Positions 8,454-16,842 of a DNA stretch of 64,000 nt are shown piece after piece. Made by a program: the position numbers and the translations under genes. Below the pieces are notes generated by a model. That model ran no database searches. It was not told the origin of the DNA and saw only the letters and a program-made list of their open reading frames with translations. Position 1 is the stretch's first letter, and each line of letters starts with the position of its first letter. The DNA is from Lachnospiraceae bacterium UBA1818. GTDB taxonomy: Bacteria; Bacillota; Clostridia; Lachnospirales; Lachnospiraceae. The DNA is taken from positions 95,706 through 159,705 of the forward strand of contig CAJFQZ010000007.1 in assembly GCA_904419285.1 (NCBI GenBank). The letters run 5' to 3'.

Positions 8454-8499
8454 AGCGGCGGCCAAGGCCGCGGGCAGCCCCGGACTTTGACCCGCCGCT
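8454..8499 (+). terminator. GC-rich hairpin after trpB-like gene
   Basis: AGCGGCGG (8454-8461) pairs with CCGCCGCT (8492-8499) around a GC-rich interior with its own GGCCAAGGCC palindrome. No T-run follows on the plus strand (an A-run does, 8505-8511), so it is an atypical terminator or a structured spacer. A second inverted pair of CCGGAT/ATCCGG-type words lies at 8512-8541. Confidence 0.35.
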
Positions 8500-8606
8500 G
8501 TTGCAAAAAAACCGGATTTTCCACGGAGAAAGATCCGGATTTGAGGATGGGAAATTTTCATAATTGTAGATATAAATAAAAAAATCAAAAAAATTTAAAA
8601 AAACTG

Positions 8607-8635
8607 TTGACTTTTTCTCCGGTTAATAGTAATAT
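8607..8635 (+). promoter_or_regulatory. promoter of tRNA-Leu
   Basis: TTGACT (8607-8612), 17-bp spacer, TAATAT (8630-8635); predicted start near 8642, about 49 bases before the mature tRNA 5' end. Confidence 0.75.
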
Positions 8636-8690
8636 ATCAAATGTGCTCAGCACGACACAAAAAAGTGCGGAACACAAACAACTGAAAAAT

Positions 8691-8774
8691 GCGGAAGTGT
8701 CGGAACTGGCAGACGAGCAAGACTAAGGATCTTGTGACATTCGTGTCGTGTGGGTTCAAGTCCCATCTTCCGCA
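8691..8774 (+). tRNA. tRNA-Leu (anticodon AAG)
   Basis: 84-nt class II tRNA. Acceptor stem GCGGAAG (8691-8697) pairs with CTTCCGC (8767-8773), discriminator A (8774). Anticodon stem CAAGA (8718-8722)/TCTTG (8730-8734) frames loop CTAAGGA with anticodon AAG at 8725-8727, reading CUU. A long variable arm (GACATTCGTGTC) and a T arm GTGGG-TTCAAGT-CCCAT are present. CCA is not encoded. Confidence 0.95.
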
Positions 8775-8781
8775 TTGATGA

Positions 8782-8808
8782 AAAGCCTTGAGTATTCAAG
8801 GCTTTTTC
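8782..8808 (+). terminator. terminator of tRNA-Leu, convergent with XRE gene
   Basis: AAAGCCTTGAGTATTCAAGGCTTTTTC forms an AAAGCCTTGA/TCAAGGCTTT stem with T-run starting 8 bases after the tRNA. It overlaps the 3' end of the minus-strand XRE gene and the stem could act on both strands. Confidence 0.85.
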
Positions 8809-9020
8809 TTTTTGCCGGCATCTCTTCCGGCCAGCTCATCCAGACTGATATCAAAAATGTCTGCCACACGTATCAGAGTATAGATATCGGGAATACTGAC
8901 TTCCCGTTCATATGCAGACACGGTCTGCCGCCGGATGTTGAGCTGTGCAGCAAGATCTTTCTGACTCATTCCGTGCTTCTTGCGGAGCTTTCTTATATTA
9001 TTCCCGACTATGTTTGACAT
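8796..9020 (-). CDS. XRE-family HTH transcriptional regulator
   Basis: 74-residue protein that is almost entirely a lambda-repressor-type HTH: MSNIVGNNIRKLRKKHGMS then QKDLAAQLNIRRQTVSAYER and IPDIYTLIRVADIFDISLDEL. ATG 9020 is preferred because GGTGA lies 7 bases upstream on the minus strand; earlier in-frame ATGs exist at 9035 and 9023. No effector domain. It is divergent from the next XRE gene and convergent with tRNA-Leu. Targets unknown. Confidence 0.82.
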   Translation of the reverse strand: MSNIVGNNIRKLRKKHGMSQKDLAAQLNIRRQTVSAYEREVSIPDIYTLIRVADIFDISLDELAGRDAGKKKKP

Positions 9021-9169
9021 CATACTGATCACCATATATATTTTATCATTGTTCTGTCACCGAATGAGCTCATACCCTGAAATTGAGTAGGATGAAATCC
9101 TGAATACGGATAGCACGCGGAGCAGGATTCGATAAAATAGGGTATAGACTATTAAAGGGTGTGAATGGA

Positions 9170-9523
9170 TTGGATAACCGTGTGCGTGAGCTCCGCAAAG
9201 AAAGAGGGCTGAAGCAGGAAGAACTTGCGGCGAAGATCAATGTTTCGCAGCAGACGATCAGCAGGATAGAGAAAGGAGAGAATTCTCTTCCCGCGGATAT
9301 ACTTGTTCACCTTGCAAAATTTTTCCATGTGTCAGCCGATTACATATTAAAGCTGTCTGATGTAAGGCTGATCTCTGAATACAGGATAGAGGTCGAAAAG
9401 GTGATAGAGAGAAATGTGGAGTTCTGCCGCATTTACGAACGGCTGGGCAAGAAGAACCAGGAACTTGTATACAGGCTGATGGAGCAGCTTGAAACGGGGC
9501 AGGGAGCAAAGAAAAGCGAATAA
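9170..9523 (+). CDS. XRE-family HTH transcriptional regulator
   Basis: 117-residue regulator with N-terminal XRE HTH (DNRVRELRKERGLKQEELA, VSQQTISRIEKGENSLP) and a C-terminal helical tail of about 50 residues. TTG 9170 is chosen because AAAGGGTG (9153-9160) is 9 bases upstream and homologues start MDNR; the GTG at 9161 touches that site. The 149-bp gap to the divergent XRE gene contains a small AGGATGAAATCCT hairpin (9089-9101) that could be part of a leader or operator. Followed by its own terminator. Confidence 0.8.
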   Translation: MDNRVRELRKERGLKQEELAAKINVSQQTISRIEKGENSLPADILVHLAKFFHVSADYILKLSDVRLISEYRIEVEKVIERNVEFCRIYERLGKKNQELVYRLMEQLETGQGAKKSE

Positions 9524-9540
9524 AGAAAATTTTAAAAAAA

Positions 9541-9570
9541 AGAGAAATCTTAGCAGGATTTCTCTTTTTT
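9541..9570 (+). terminator. terminator after XRE gene
   Basis: AGAGAAATC (9541-9549) pairs with GATTTCTCT (9557-9565), followed by TTTTT. Confidence 0.85.
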
Positions 9571-9582
9571 GCATTGGATATA

Positions 9583-9591
9583 TGATATAAT
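9583..9591 (+). promoter_or_regulatory. extended -10 promoter of PPK2 gene
   Basis: TGA-TATAAT (TATAAT at 9586-9591), an extended -10 with perfect hexamer. No good -35 at 17 bp. Start would be about 50 bases before the downstream gene. Confidence 0.5.
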
Positions 9592-9649
9592 TACAATAAT
9601 TTAAGAAAACCGGCAAATACTATCAGAACAAAGAAGCGGAGGAAAGGAT

Positions 9650-11191
9650 ATGTTAGAAAAAGTTGATCTGACGAAAAAGATGTCAAAAGATGAGTATAAA
9701 GCAAAGATGCCGCAGCTGGAAGTGCGCCTGGGACAGCTCCAGCGTCAGTGCAAGGAACTTAAGATCCCTGTGATCATCGTTTTTGAAGGATTCGGGGCAT
9801 CCGGGAAAGGCGTTCAGATCGGCCGCCTGATCCAGAGTATGGATCCGAGAGGGTTCAGGGTGTATCCGATCAAAAATGAGACGGAGGAAGAACGGATGCA
9901 TCCTTTCCTCTGGCGCTTTTGGACGAAGACGCCGGAACGCGGACGAATCGCCATCTTCGACGGAAGCTGGTACCGCCGTGTCCTGATCGACCGTTTTGAG
10001 AAGAGAACAAAGGCGAAGGATCTTCCCGGCGCTTTCCATTCCATCAATTCTTTTGAAGAGCAGCTTTCCGCTGATGGGAATGTGATCATCAAGCTGTTCC
10101 TGGATATCGACAAAAAGGAGCAGAAGAAACGGTTTGACAAGCTGGGGAAGAATAAGGAGACGGCCTGGAGGGTGACCCAGGGGGACCTTGAGCGCAATGC
10201 CAGATATGATGAGTATGCGTCAATGATGGAAGACATGCTGTTTTCAACGGATAAGGACTATGCGCCGTGGACGATCATTGAATCTACAGACCGGAGATTT
10301 GCCACAGTGAAGATCTATACTACCGTGATCAAGGCGATGGCGGATCAGATTGAAAAGGTACAGAGAGAAAACGCGGAGAAGACGTCCGCGGAAAAGGAAG
10401 AGAGGAAAGAAGGCGGCATAGATGCTGCAGAGATCGCGCGTGAGGCGGACAGAGACCTGAGGGAACTTCAGGTATCTATCCTGTCGAAAGCGGATCTGTC
10501 GCTGAAATATACAAGAGAGGAGTATAATGAAAAGCTCGATAAGCTTCAGAAGAAGATCGAGAAGCTCCACGGTGAGCTCTACCGGAGAAGGATTCCCGTC
10601 GTGCTTGGATTTGAGGGATGGGATGCCGGCGGCAAGGGCGGAGCGATCAAACGCCTTACGGAAAAGATGGATGCCCGGGGGTATGCGGTTAACCCGACTG
10701 CATCGCCCAATGATATTGAAAAGGCACACCACTATCTCTGGAGGTTCTGGCGGGCAATGCCCAAGGACGGGCATGTGGCGATCTTTGACAGGACCTGGTA
10801 CGGACGCGTGATGGTGGAAAGGATCGAGGGCTTCTGTACAAAAGAAGAATGGCAGAGAGCCTACAAGGAGATCAACGATATGGAGAAGGATCTGTACGAC
10901 GCAGGCGCTATCGTGATCAAATTCTGGATGCATATAGACAAAGACGAACAGGAGCGGAGATTCCGTGAGAGACAGCAGAATCCGGAAAAGCAGTGGAAGA
11001 TCACGGAGGAAGACTGGCGCAACAGAGAGAAATGGGATCAGTATGAGGACGCGGTCAATGAAATGCTGCTTAGGACGTCCACGGATTACGCGCCCTGGGT
11101 CGTTGTGGAAGGAAACGACAAATATTATGCCAGGGTGAAGGTGCTCAGCACAGTGGTAAAGGCCATTGAGGACCGGATCAAAGAAAAATAA
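9650..11191 (+). CDS. pap: polyphosphate:AMP phosphotransferase (tandem PPK2)
   Basis: 513 residues with two PPK2 domains. The first has a P-loop variant FEGFGASGKG (about 44-53); the second has the classic GWDAGGKGGAIKRL (about 322-335). Each domain repeats the WRFWxxxPxxGxIxIFDxxWYxRV block and a C-terminal DYAPWxxxExxDxxxARxK block. Two-domain PPK2 proteins (class II type) typically phosphorylate AMP to ADP with polyphosphate. The N-terminal domain has lost the usual DAAGKG Asp-Ala, suggesting that the C-terminal domain is the catalytic one. Monocistronic context with terminator and promoter upstream; the next gene starts 22 bp downstream. Confidence 0.9.
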   Translation: MLEKVDLTKKMSKDEYKAKMPQLEVRLGQLQRQCKELKIPVIIVFEGFGASGKGVQIGRLIQSMDPRGFRVYPIKNETEEERMHPFLWRFWTKTPERGRIAIFDGSWYRRVLIDRFEKRTKAKDLPGAFHSINSFEEQLSADGNVIIKLFLDIDKKEQKKRFDKLGKNKETAWRVTQGDLERNARYDEYASMMEDMLFSTDKDYAPWTIIESTDRRFATVKIYTTVIKAMADQIEKVQRENAEKTSAEKEERKEGGIDAAEIAREADRDLRELQVSILSKADLSLKYTREEYNEKLDKLQKKIEKLHGELYRRRIPVVLGFEGWDAGGKGGAIKRLTEKMDARGYAVNPTASPNDIEKAHHYLWRFWRAMPKDGHVAIFDRTWYGRVMVERIEGFCTKEEWQRAYKEINDMEKDLYDAGAIVIKFWMHIDKDEQERRFRERQQNPEKQWKITEEDWRNREKWDQYEDAVNEMLLRTSTDYAPWVVVEGNDKYYARVKVLSTVVKAIEDRIKEK

Positions 11192-11212
11192 GCCTGGAGG
11201 ACAGGGAGAGAG

Positions 11213-12232
11213 GTGGCTCAAAATATGTCGATGACGATCAGGGAACAGCTGGAAGCACGTGAGATCGATTATTTAAGTCCCTATGCGACTTTGAGTAAAA
11301 ATTCGAGAGGACGCGAGCGGGAGGAGGCGCAGTGCGATATCCGCCCGGTATTTCAGAGAGACCGGGACCGGATCCTGCACTGCAAGGCTTTCCGAAGACT
11401 GAAGCAGAAGACTCAGGTGTTTCTGCTCCCGAAAGGAGATCACTACAGGACCCGGCTGACGCATACGCTGGAGGTCTCGCAGATCGCGCGGACGATAGCA
11501 AAGGCGCTGCGCCTGAACGAGGATCTGGTCGAGGCGATCGCCCTGGGACACGATCTGGGGCATACGCCGTTCGGACATGCGGGGGAAAAGGCGCTGAACC
11601 ATGTGTATCATTTCTCACATCACAGGCAGAGCCTGCGGGTCGTAGAGTGCATTGAGAAGCAGGGACGGGGACTGAATCTTACCTGGGAGGTGAGGGACGG
11701 CATTCTGAACCACAAGACGTCAGGGTGCCCGCATACTCTGGAAGGCAAGGTCGTCCGTCTCTCCGATAAGATCGCATATATTCATCATGATATGGATGAT
11801 GCGATCCGGGGAGGCATCCTGACAGAGGATGACATTCCGGATGAATTCCGCGGCGTGCTCGGCTGTTCCTGCAAGGAAAGACTGAATACGATGGTGCACA
11901 ACGTGATCACCAGCAGCATGGACCGGCCGGAGATCACAATGTCGGAGCCGGTTGAGGAGGCAATGACAGGTCTGCGGAAATTCATGTTTAAAAACGTCTA
12001 TCTGAATCCAAAGGCAAAAGGCGAGGAAGACAAGGCGGTACATATGATCGAACAGCTCTATGAGTACTATGTGCGGCATACAGATCTGCTGCCGGACCAG
12101 TACCTGGAGGCGATGACTAACCCGGATAACAGCAGGGAGCAGATCGTCTGCGATTATATTGCCGGGATGACGGATTCGTACGCCGTAAAAAAATTCCAGG
12201 AATTTTTTGTACCGGAATCCTGGAAAATTTAA
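11213..12232 (+). CDS. deoxyguanosinetriphosphate triphosphohydrolase-like protein
   Basis: 339-residue HD-domain dGTPase-like protein. Metal ligands are visible in RLTHTLEVSQIA (His) and ALGHDLGHTPFGHAGE (HD). CKAFRRLKQKTQVFL near the N-terminus and KTSGCPHTLEGKVVRLSDKIAYIHHDMDDA are typical. GTG 11213 has GGGAG 5 bases upstream; ATG 11225 or 11231 are alternatives matching shorter homologues. Next to dnaG-rpoD, an arrangement common in Clostridia. Confidence 0.9.
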   Translation: MAQNMSMTIREQLEAREIDYLSPYATLSKNSRGREREEAQCDIRPVFQRDRDRILHCKAFRRLKQKTQVFLLPKGDHYRTRLTHTLEVSQIARTIAKALRLNEDLVEAIALGHDLGHTPFGHAGEKALNHVYHFSHHRQSLRVVECIEKQGRGLNLTWEVRDGILNHKTSGCPHTLEGKVVRLSDKIAYIHHDMDDAIRGGILTEDDIPDEFRGVLGCSCKERLNTMVHNVITSSMDRPEITMSEPVEEAMTGLRKFMFKNVYLNPKAKGEEDKAVHMIEQLYEYYVRHTDLLPDQYLEAMTNPDNSREQIVCDYIAGMTDSYAVKKFQEFFVPESWKI

Positions 12233-12306
12233 AGGAAAGAAAAAGGTTTTGTCGAATATATATTATAGGGTATTCTATTGCTGGAAGCGAATGTGCTTTG
12301 GTGCTG

Positions 12307-12328
12307 AGAATGTGCCGGAGCACATTCT
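12307..12328 (+). promoter_or_regulatory. perfect hairpin in dnaG leader
   Basis: AGAATGTGC (12307-12315), CGGA loop, GCACATTCT (12320-12328): a 9-bp perfect stem ending 6 bases before the dnaG Shine-Dalgarno region. There is no T-run. The word GAATGTGC also occurs at 12289-12296, so the right arm could pair with either copy. It may control translation of primase or be an RNase site. Confidence 0.5.
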
Positions 12329-12345
12329 TATTTATGGAGGTTGGC

Positions 12346-14121
12346 ATGTACTATTCTGAAGAACTGATAGAGGAGATAAGGACAAGAAATGACATAGTAG
12401 ATGTGATTTCCGGCTATGTCCGGCTGCAGAAGAAAGGAAGCTCTTATTTCGGGCTGTGTCCGTTCCACAATGAGAAATCCCCGTCGTTTTCTGTGAGCAG
12501 GCAGAAGCAGATGTATTACTGCTTCGGCTGCGGGGCCGGCGGGAATGTGTTCACATTTCTTATGGAATACGAGAACTTTACTTTTGTGGAGGCGGTAAAG
12601 TTTCTTGCAGACCGGGCGGGAATAGAGCTCCCGAAGGAGGAATACTCAAGAGAAGCAAGGAAGAAGGCGGACTTGAAGTCTTCGATCCTTGAGATCAACA
12701 AGGCGGCTGCAAAATATTTTTATGTCCAGCTCAAGTCAGAGAGTGGAAAAGCAGCCTATACATACCTTAAGAACAGAGAGCTGTCGGATGAGACGATAAC
12801 CGCGTTCGGTCTCGGATATTCCAGCAAATACAGTGATGACCTGTACAAATATCTCAGAAAAAAAGGGTACAGTGAGGAGCTGATCCGCCAGGCAGGCCTG
12901 ATCAATACAGATGAGCGGCAGGGCGTTTACGACAAGTTCTGGAACCGGGTGATGTTCCCTATCATGGACGTGAACAGCAGAGTCATCGGTTTCGGAGGAA
13001 GAGTGATGGGGGATGCCAAACCCAAGTATCTGAATTCCCCGGAGACGGTCGTCTTTGACAAGAGCCGCAACCTGTATGGCCTGAACAGGGCGAGAACATC
13101 GAGAAAGCCGTACTTCCTTCTGTGTGAGGGGTATATGGATGTGATCGCGCTCCATCAGGCAGGATTTACAAATGCAGTGGCTTCTCTCGGGACAGCCCTC
13201 ACTCCGGGACACGCCTCCCTGATCAAGCGCTATGTTCAGGAAGTCTATCTTACATATGACAGCGATGAGGCGGGGACGAAGGCTGCGCTCAGGGCAGTGC
13301 CGATCCTGCGGGATGCAGGAATATCCGCAAAAGTTGTGCGGATGGATCCATATAAGGACCCGGACGAATTCATCAAGAATCTTGGCGCAGAGGAATATGA
13401 ACGTCGGATCGAAGCCGCACGAAATGGCTTTATGTTTACCCTTGAGGTGCTGGAACGGGACTATGACATGCAGTCCCCGGAGGGGAAGACCGCTTTTTTC
13501 AGAGAGGCGGCGCGCCGTCTGCTGAGCTTTGAGGATGAGCTTGAAAGGAACAATTACATAGAAGCGGTGGCATCAGCTTATAAGATCCGCAGAGAGAGCC
13601 TTGAGAAGCTTGTGGCAAAGACAGCAGTGAGTGCCGGGATGGCAAAACCGGTCGAGCGCCCCAGACGCGCAGAGGGAAAACAGAAAACAAAGGAAGACGG
13701 TATTCTGACTTCCCAGAAAGCTCTGCTCACCTGGATGATCGAGGACGATTCTCTGTATGACAAGATCAGCAGATTTATCTCGCCGCATGATTTTACGGAA
13801 AGTATGTACCGGACCGTGGCGGAACTCCTCTACGAACAGCGGAAGAATGGCGAGCTGAATCCCGCGGCGATACTGGATCATTTTACAGAGGAAGAAGAGC
13901 ACAGAGAGGCAGCGGCCCTGTTCCATACCCGGATCAAGGAGCTTAAGACGAAAGAAGAACAGGAGCAGGCGCTGAAAGAGACGATACTCCGGGTCAAGGC
14001 CAACAGTATCGATGATCAGACCATGCATCTTGATCCGACAGATATGGCGGGACTGCAGCATCTGATGGAAGAGAAGCGGAAGCTGGAGGACTTAAGGAAA
14101 CTGCATATTTCTATTGATTAA
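12346..14121 (+). CDS. dnaG: DNA primase
   Basis: 591-residue DnaG, which makes RNA primers at the replication fork. ATG 12346 follows ATGGAGG (12334-12340); earlier in-frame starts would pass through the leader hairpin. Domains: CHC2 zinc finger (CPFHNEKSPSFSV ... YYCFGCGAGG, about 40-67), TOPRIM core (EGYMDVIALHQAGF, SLGTALT, YDSDEAG, about 262-312), and a C-terminal DnaB-binding helical domain from about 430. First gene of the dnaG-rpoD block. Confidence 0.97.
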   Translation: MYYSEELIEEIRTRNDIVDVISGYVRLQKKGSSYFGLCPFHNEKSPSFSVSRQKQMYYCFGCGAGGNVFTFLMEYENFTFVEAVKFLADRAGIELPKEEYSREARKKADLKSSILEINKAAAKYFYVQLKSESGKAAYTYLKNRELSDETITAFGLGYSSKYSDDLYKYLRKKGYSEELIRQAGLINTDERQGVYDKFWNRVMFPIMDVNSRVIGFGGRVMGDAKPKYLNSPETVVFDKSRNLYGLNRARTSRKPYFLLCEGYMDVIALHQAGFTNAVASLGTALTPGHASLIKRYVQEVYLTYDSDEAGTKAALRAVPILRDAGISAKVVRMDPYKDPDEFIKNLGAEEYERRIEAARNGFMFTLEVLERDYDMQSPEGKTAFFREAARRLLSFEDELERNNYIEAVASAYKIRRESLEKLVAKTAVSAGMAKPVERPRRAEGKQKTKEDGILTSQKALLTWMIEDDSLYDKISRFISPHDFTESMYRTVAELLYEQRKNGELNPAAILDHFTEEEEHREAAALFHTRIKELKTKEEQEQALKETILRVKANSIDDQTMHLDPTDMAGLQHLMEEKRKLEDLRKLHISID

Positions 14122-14177
14122 GGATAAAATAAAACAAGATAGCCTGCGCACGCGCGCCGGCAGGGAAGGATGGACAC

Positions 14178-15290
14178 ATGGAAGAGAACGCACAGAAATT
14201 TCTGGAAAAAATGAAGGAGCTTCTTGCTCTGGGAAAAAAGAAAAAGAGCATACTTGACATTCAGGAGATCAATGACTTTTTCAGCGATATGGAACTGAAT
14301 GCAGAGCAGATGGAGAAGGTATTTGACTATCTGGAAGCGAATAATATTGACGTTCTGCGTATCAGCGGTGATCCTGATGATGATGTGGATATGGATGTCA
14401 TCATATCAGAAGAAGATGACGTGGATGTTGAAAATATCGATCTTTCAGTTCCGGAGGGAGTCAGCATAGAGGATCCGGTCCGGATGTATCTGAAAGAGAT
14501 CGGCAAGGTGCCCCTCCTGAGTGCTGAGCGCGAGATCGAGCTGGCAAAAAGAATGGAAGAAGGGGACGAGGACGCGAAAAAGGAGCTCGCTGAGGCAAAT
14601 CTCCGTCTGGTCGTCAGCATTGCCAAGAGATATGTGGGAAGAGGAATGCTTTTCCTTGATCTGATCCAGGAAGGAAACCTGGGACTGATCAAAGCAGTGG
14701 AAAAGTTTGATTACCATAAGGGATATAAGTTCAGTACTTATGCGACATGGTGGATCCGCCAGGCAATCACAAGAGCGATCGCGGATCAGGCAAGGACGAT
14801 CCGTATTCCGGTTCACATGGTTGAAACGATCAACAAGCTGATCCGGGTTTCCAGACAGCTTCTGCAGGAGCTCGGAAGAGAACCGCTGCCGGAAGAGATC
14901 GCCAAGGAGCTGGACATGCCTGTGGAGCGTGTGCGTGAGATCCTGAAGATCTCACAGGAGCCGGTTTCCCTTGAGACTCCGATCGGAGAGGAGGAGGACA
15001 GCCACCTGGGAGATTTTATCCAGGACGATAATGTACCGGTTCCGGCGGAGGCTGCCGCGCAGACTCTTCTGAAGGAGCAGCTTGACGAGGTTCTTGATAC
15101 ACTGACCGAGAGAGAGCAGAAGGTGCTCCGCCTCAGGTTTGGAATGAATGACGGACGTGCCCGCACACTGGAAGAGGTCGGACGGGAGTTTGATGTCACG
15201 AGAGAGCGTATCCGACAGATCGAGGCAAAAGCACTCCGGAAGCTCCGTCATCCGAGCAGAAGCCGTAAACTCAGAGACTATCTTGACTAG
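14178..15290 (+). CDS. rpoD: RNA polymerase primary sigma factor RpoD (SigA)
   Basis: 370-residue housekeeping sigma factor. Acidic N-terminal region 1.1, region 1.2 ([17 protein letters not shown]), region 2 ([33 protein letters not shown]), region 3 ([16 protein letters not shown]) and region 4 ([20 protein letters not shown], ending RKLRDYLD). Compact relative to the E. coli protein because the large non-conserved insert is absent, as in Firmicutes. 56 bp after dnaG. Confidence 0.98.
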   Translation: MEENAQKFLEKMKELLALGKKKKSILDIQEINDFFSDMELNAEQMEKVFDYLEANNIDVLRISGDPDDDVDMDVIISEEDDVDVENIDLSVPEGVSIEDPVRMYLKEIGKVPLLSAEREIELAKRMEEGDEDAKKELAEANLRLVVSIAKRYVGRGMLFLDLIQEGNLGLIKAVEKFDYHKGYKFSTYATWWIRQAITRAIADQARTIRIPVHMVETINKLIRVSRQLLQELGREPLPEEIAKELDMPVERVREILKISQEPVSLETPIGEEEDSHLGDFIQDDNVPVPAEAAAQTLLKEQLDEVLDTLTEREQKVLRLRFGMNDGRARTLEEVGREFDVTRERIRQIEAKALRKLRHPSRSRKLRDYLD

Positions 15291-15315
15291 TGGGGAAGGA
15301 TGACCGTAGAGGATT

Positions 15316-16047
15316 ATGGAATTATCAAAAAGACTGCAGGCGGTCGCAGATCTTGTGACCGCCGGCTGCAGGGTCGCGGATGTAGGGACTGATCACGCCT
15401 ATATACCTATTGCCCTGGTACAGGAAGGCAGAATTCCCGGAGCTGTCGCAATGGATGTCAATACAGGACCGCTGGAGAGAGCCCGCCTCCATGTTGCGGA
15501 AAACCGGCTGGAAGAAAAGATCGAGCTGAGACTGTCGGACGGACTTGCGGCACTGAGTCCCGGGGAAGCTGACTCTGTCGTTATCGCAGGCATGGGCGGG
15601 GGACTGGTCATCCGCATCCTCACAGAAGGAGCGCAGACAGTGCAGGGCGTAAAAGAATGTATCCTTCAGCCCCAGTCTGAGATTGAAAAGGTGAGGGCCT
15701 TTCTTTTAGAGGAAGGCTTTTTGTTTCTACAGGAAAACATGGTGCTGGAGGACGGAAAATACTATCCGATGATGAAAGTGCAGCCGCCGAAGAGTGAGGC
15801 CGTGCATTCGGACGCCTCCGGGAACGGTGTCTGCGCATGGAATGAAACAGAACTGAGATATGGAAAGCTGCTCCTGGAGAGCAGGAATGAAGTGCTGCGT
15901 TCGTTCCTTCAGAGAGAGATCCGCATGAAGGAGCAGATCCTCCGGAATCTCCGGGGAAAAGATTCTGACCGGATTGCAGGCAGGAGAAACGAGCTGGAGC
16001 AAGAATTAAAATATGCTGAGAAAGGGATGGAATACTATGCTTTGTAA
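15316..16047 (+). CDS. trmK: tRNA (adenine22-N1)-methyltransferase
   Basis: 243-residue class I SAM methyltransferase of the TrmK family, which makes m1A22 in tRNA. The SAM-binding stretch VADVGTDHAYIPIALV (about 20-35), AMDVNTGPLERA, the NPPY-equivalent VIAGMGGGLVIRIL and LQPQSEIEKVRAFL are typical, followed by a C-terminal coiled-coil tail. Conserved position after rpoD; its 3' end overlaps the Nif3-like gene by 11 bp. Confidence 0.9.
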   Translation: MELSKRLQAVADLVTAGCRVADVGTDHAYIPIALVQEGRIPGAVAMDVNTGPLERARLHVAENRLEEKIELRLSDGLAALSPGEADSVVIAGMGGGLVIRILTEGAQTVQGVKECILQPQSEIEKVRAFLLEEGFLFLQENMVLEDGKYYPMMKVQPPKSEAVHSDASGNGVCAWNETELRYGKLLLESRNEVLRSFLQREIRMKEQILRNLRGKDSDRIAGRRNELEQELKYAEKGMEYYAL

Positions 16048-16822
16048 AGAGATCATGCAGGTAATCGAGGCTTCCTATCCGAGAAATGCGGCACTGGATT
16101 TTGACAATGTAGGGCTGCTGGCGGGGCGTGCCGAGAAAGAGGTGAACCGGGTCTATCTGGCGCTGGACGCCACGGATGCCGTGATCGACAGGGCGGTTGA
16201 GGCAGGCGCGGATATGCTCATCACGCACCATCCGCTTATTTTTTCACCGATCAAGAAAGTGACGGACGAAGACTTTATCGGTCAGAGGGTCGTCAAGCTT
16301 ATCAGAAATGACCTGAGCTATTATGCAATGCACACGAATTATGATGTCCTCGGGATGGCTCCGCTTTCGGAGAAGATCCTTGAGATCAAAGATGCGGAAG
16401 TCCTGGATGAGACGATGGAGGATGACGAGGGCAGGAAACAGGGGATCGGCAGGATCGGAAACCTTGAGAAACCGATGACTTTGGAGGAATGCTGTGTGTT
16501 CGTCAAGCATAAACTGAAGCTGGGAAGCCTGAAGGTGTTCGGCGATATGGGAAAGACAGTCCGAAGGATCGCTGTCTCGCCGGGATCCGGCAAATCTGCC
16601 ATCTCTGTGGCGCTCAGAAAAGGGGCTGACGTCCTTGTTACCGGAGACATCGGACATCATGACGGAATCGATGCCGTAGAACAGGGACTGGCAGTCATTG
16701 ATGCAGGACACTATGGTACAGAATATATTTTTATTGCAGATATGAAGCAGTTCTTTGAAAGAAAGCTGCCGGGGATCGAGACAGTGACGGAGCCGATCGT
16801 ACATCCGTTTCAGGTCATGTAG
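16037..16822 (+). CDS. Nif3-like dinuclear metal-centre protein
   Basis: 261-residue NIF3/YqfO-family protein; members form hexamers with a two-metal site, and some act as GTP cyclohydrolase I type 2-like enzymes. Metal ligands are visible in LITHHPLIFSPIK (about 62-74), HTNYDV and, near the C-terminus, GDIGHHDGIDAVEQG and DAGHYGTE. It lacks the long PII-like insert found in some Bacillus versions. ATG 16037 has AAAGGG (16021-16026) upstream; it overlaps the trmK stop, indicating coupling. Confidence 0.9.
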   Translation: MLCKEIMQVIEASYPRNAALDFDNVGLLAGRAEKEVNRVYLALDATDAVIDRAVEAGADMLITHHPLIFSPIKKVTDEDFIGQRVVKLIRNDLSYYAMHTNYDVLGMAPLSEKILEIKDAEVLDETMEDDEGRKQGIGRIGNLEKPMTLEECCVFVKHKLKLGSLKVFGDMGKTVRRIAVSPGSGKSAISVALRKGADVLVTGDIGHHDGIDAVEQGLAVIDAGHYGTEYIFIADMKQFFERKLPGIETVTEPIVHPFQVM

Positions 16823-16842
16823 CAGCAGATAGGAGGAAGTGA

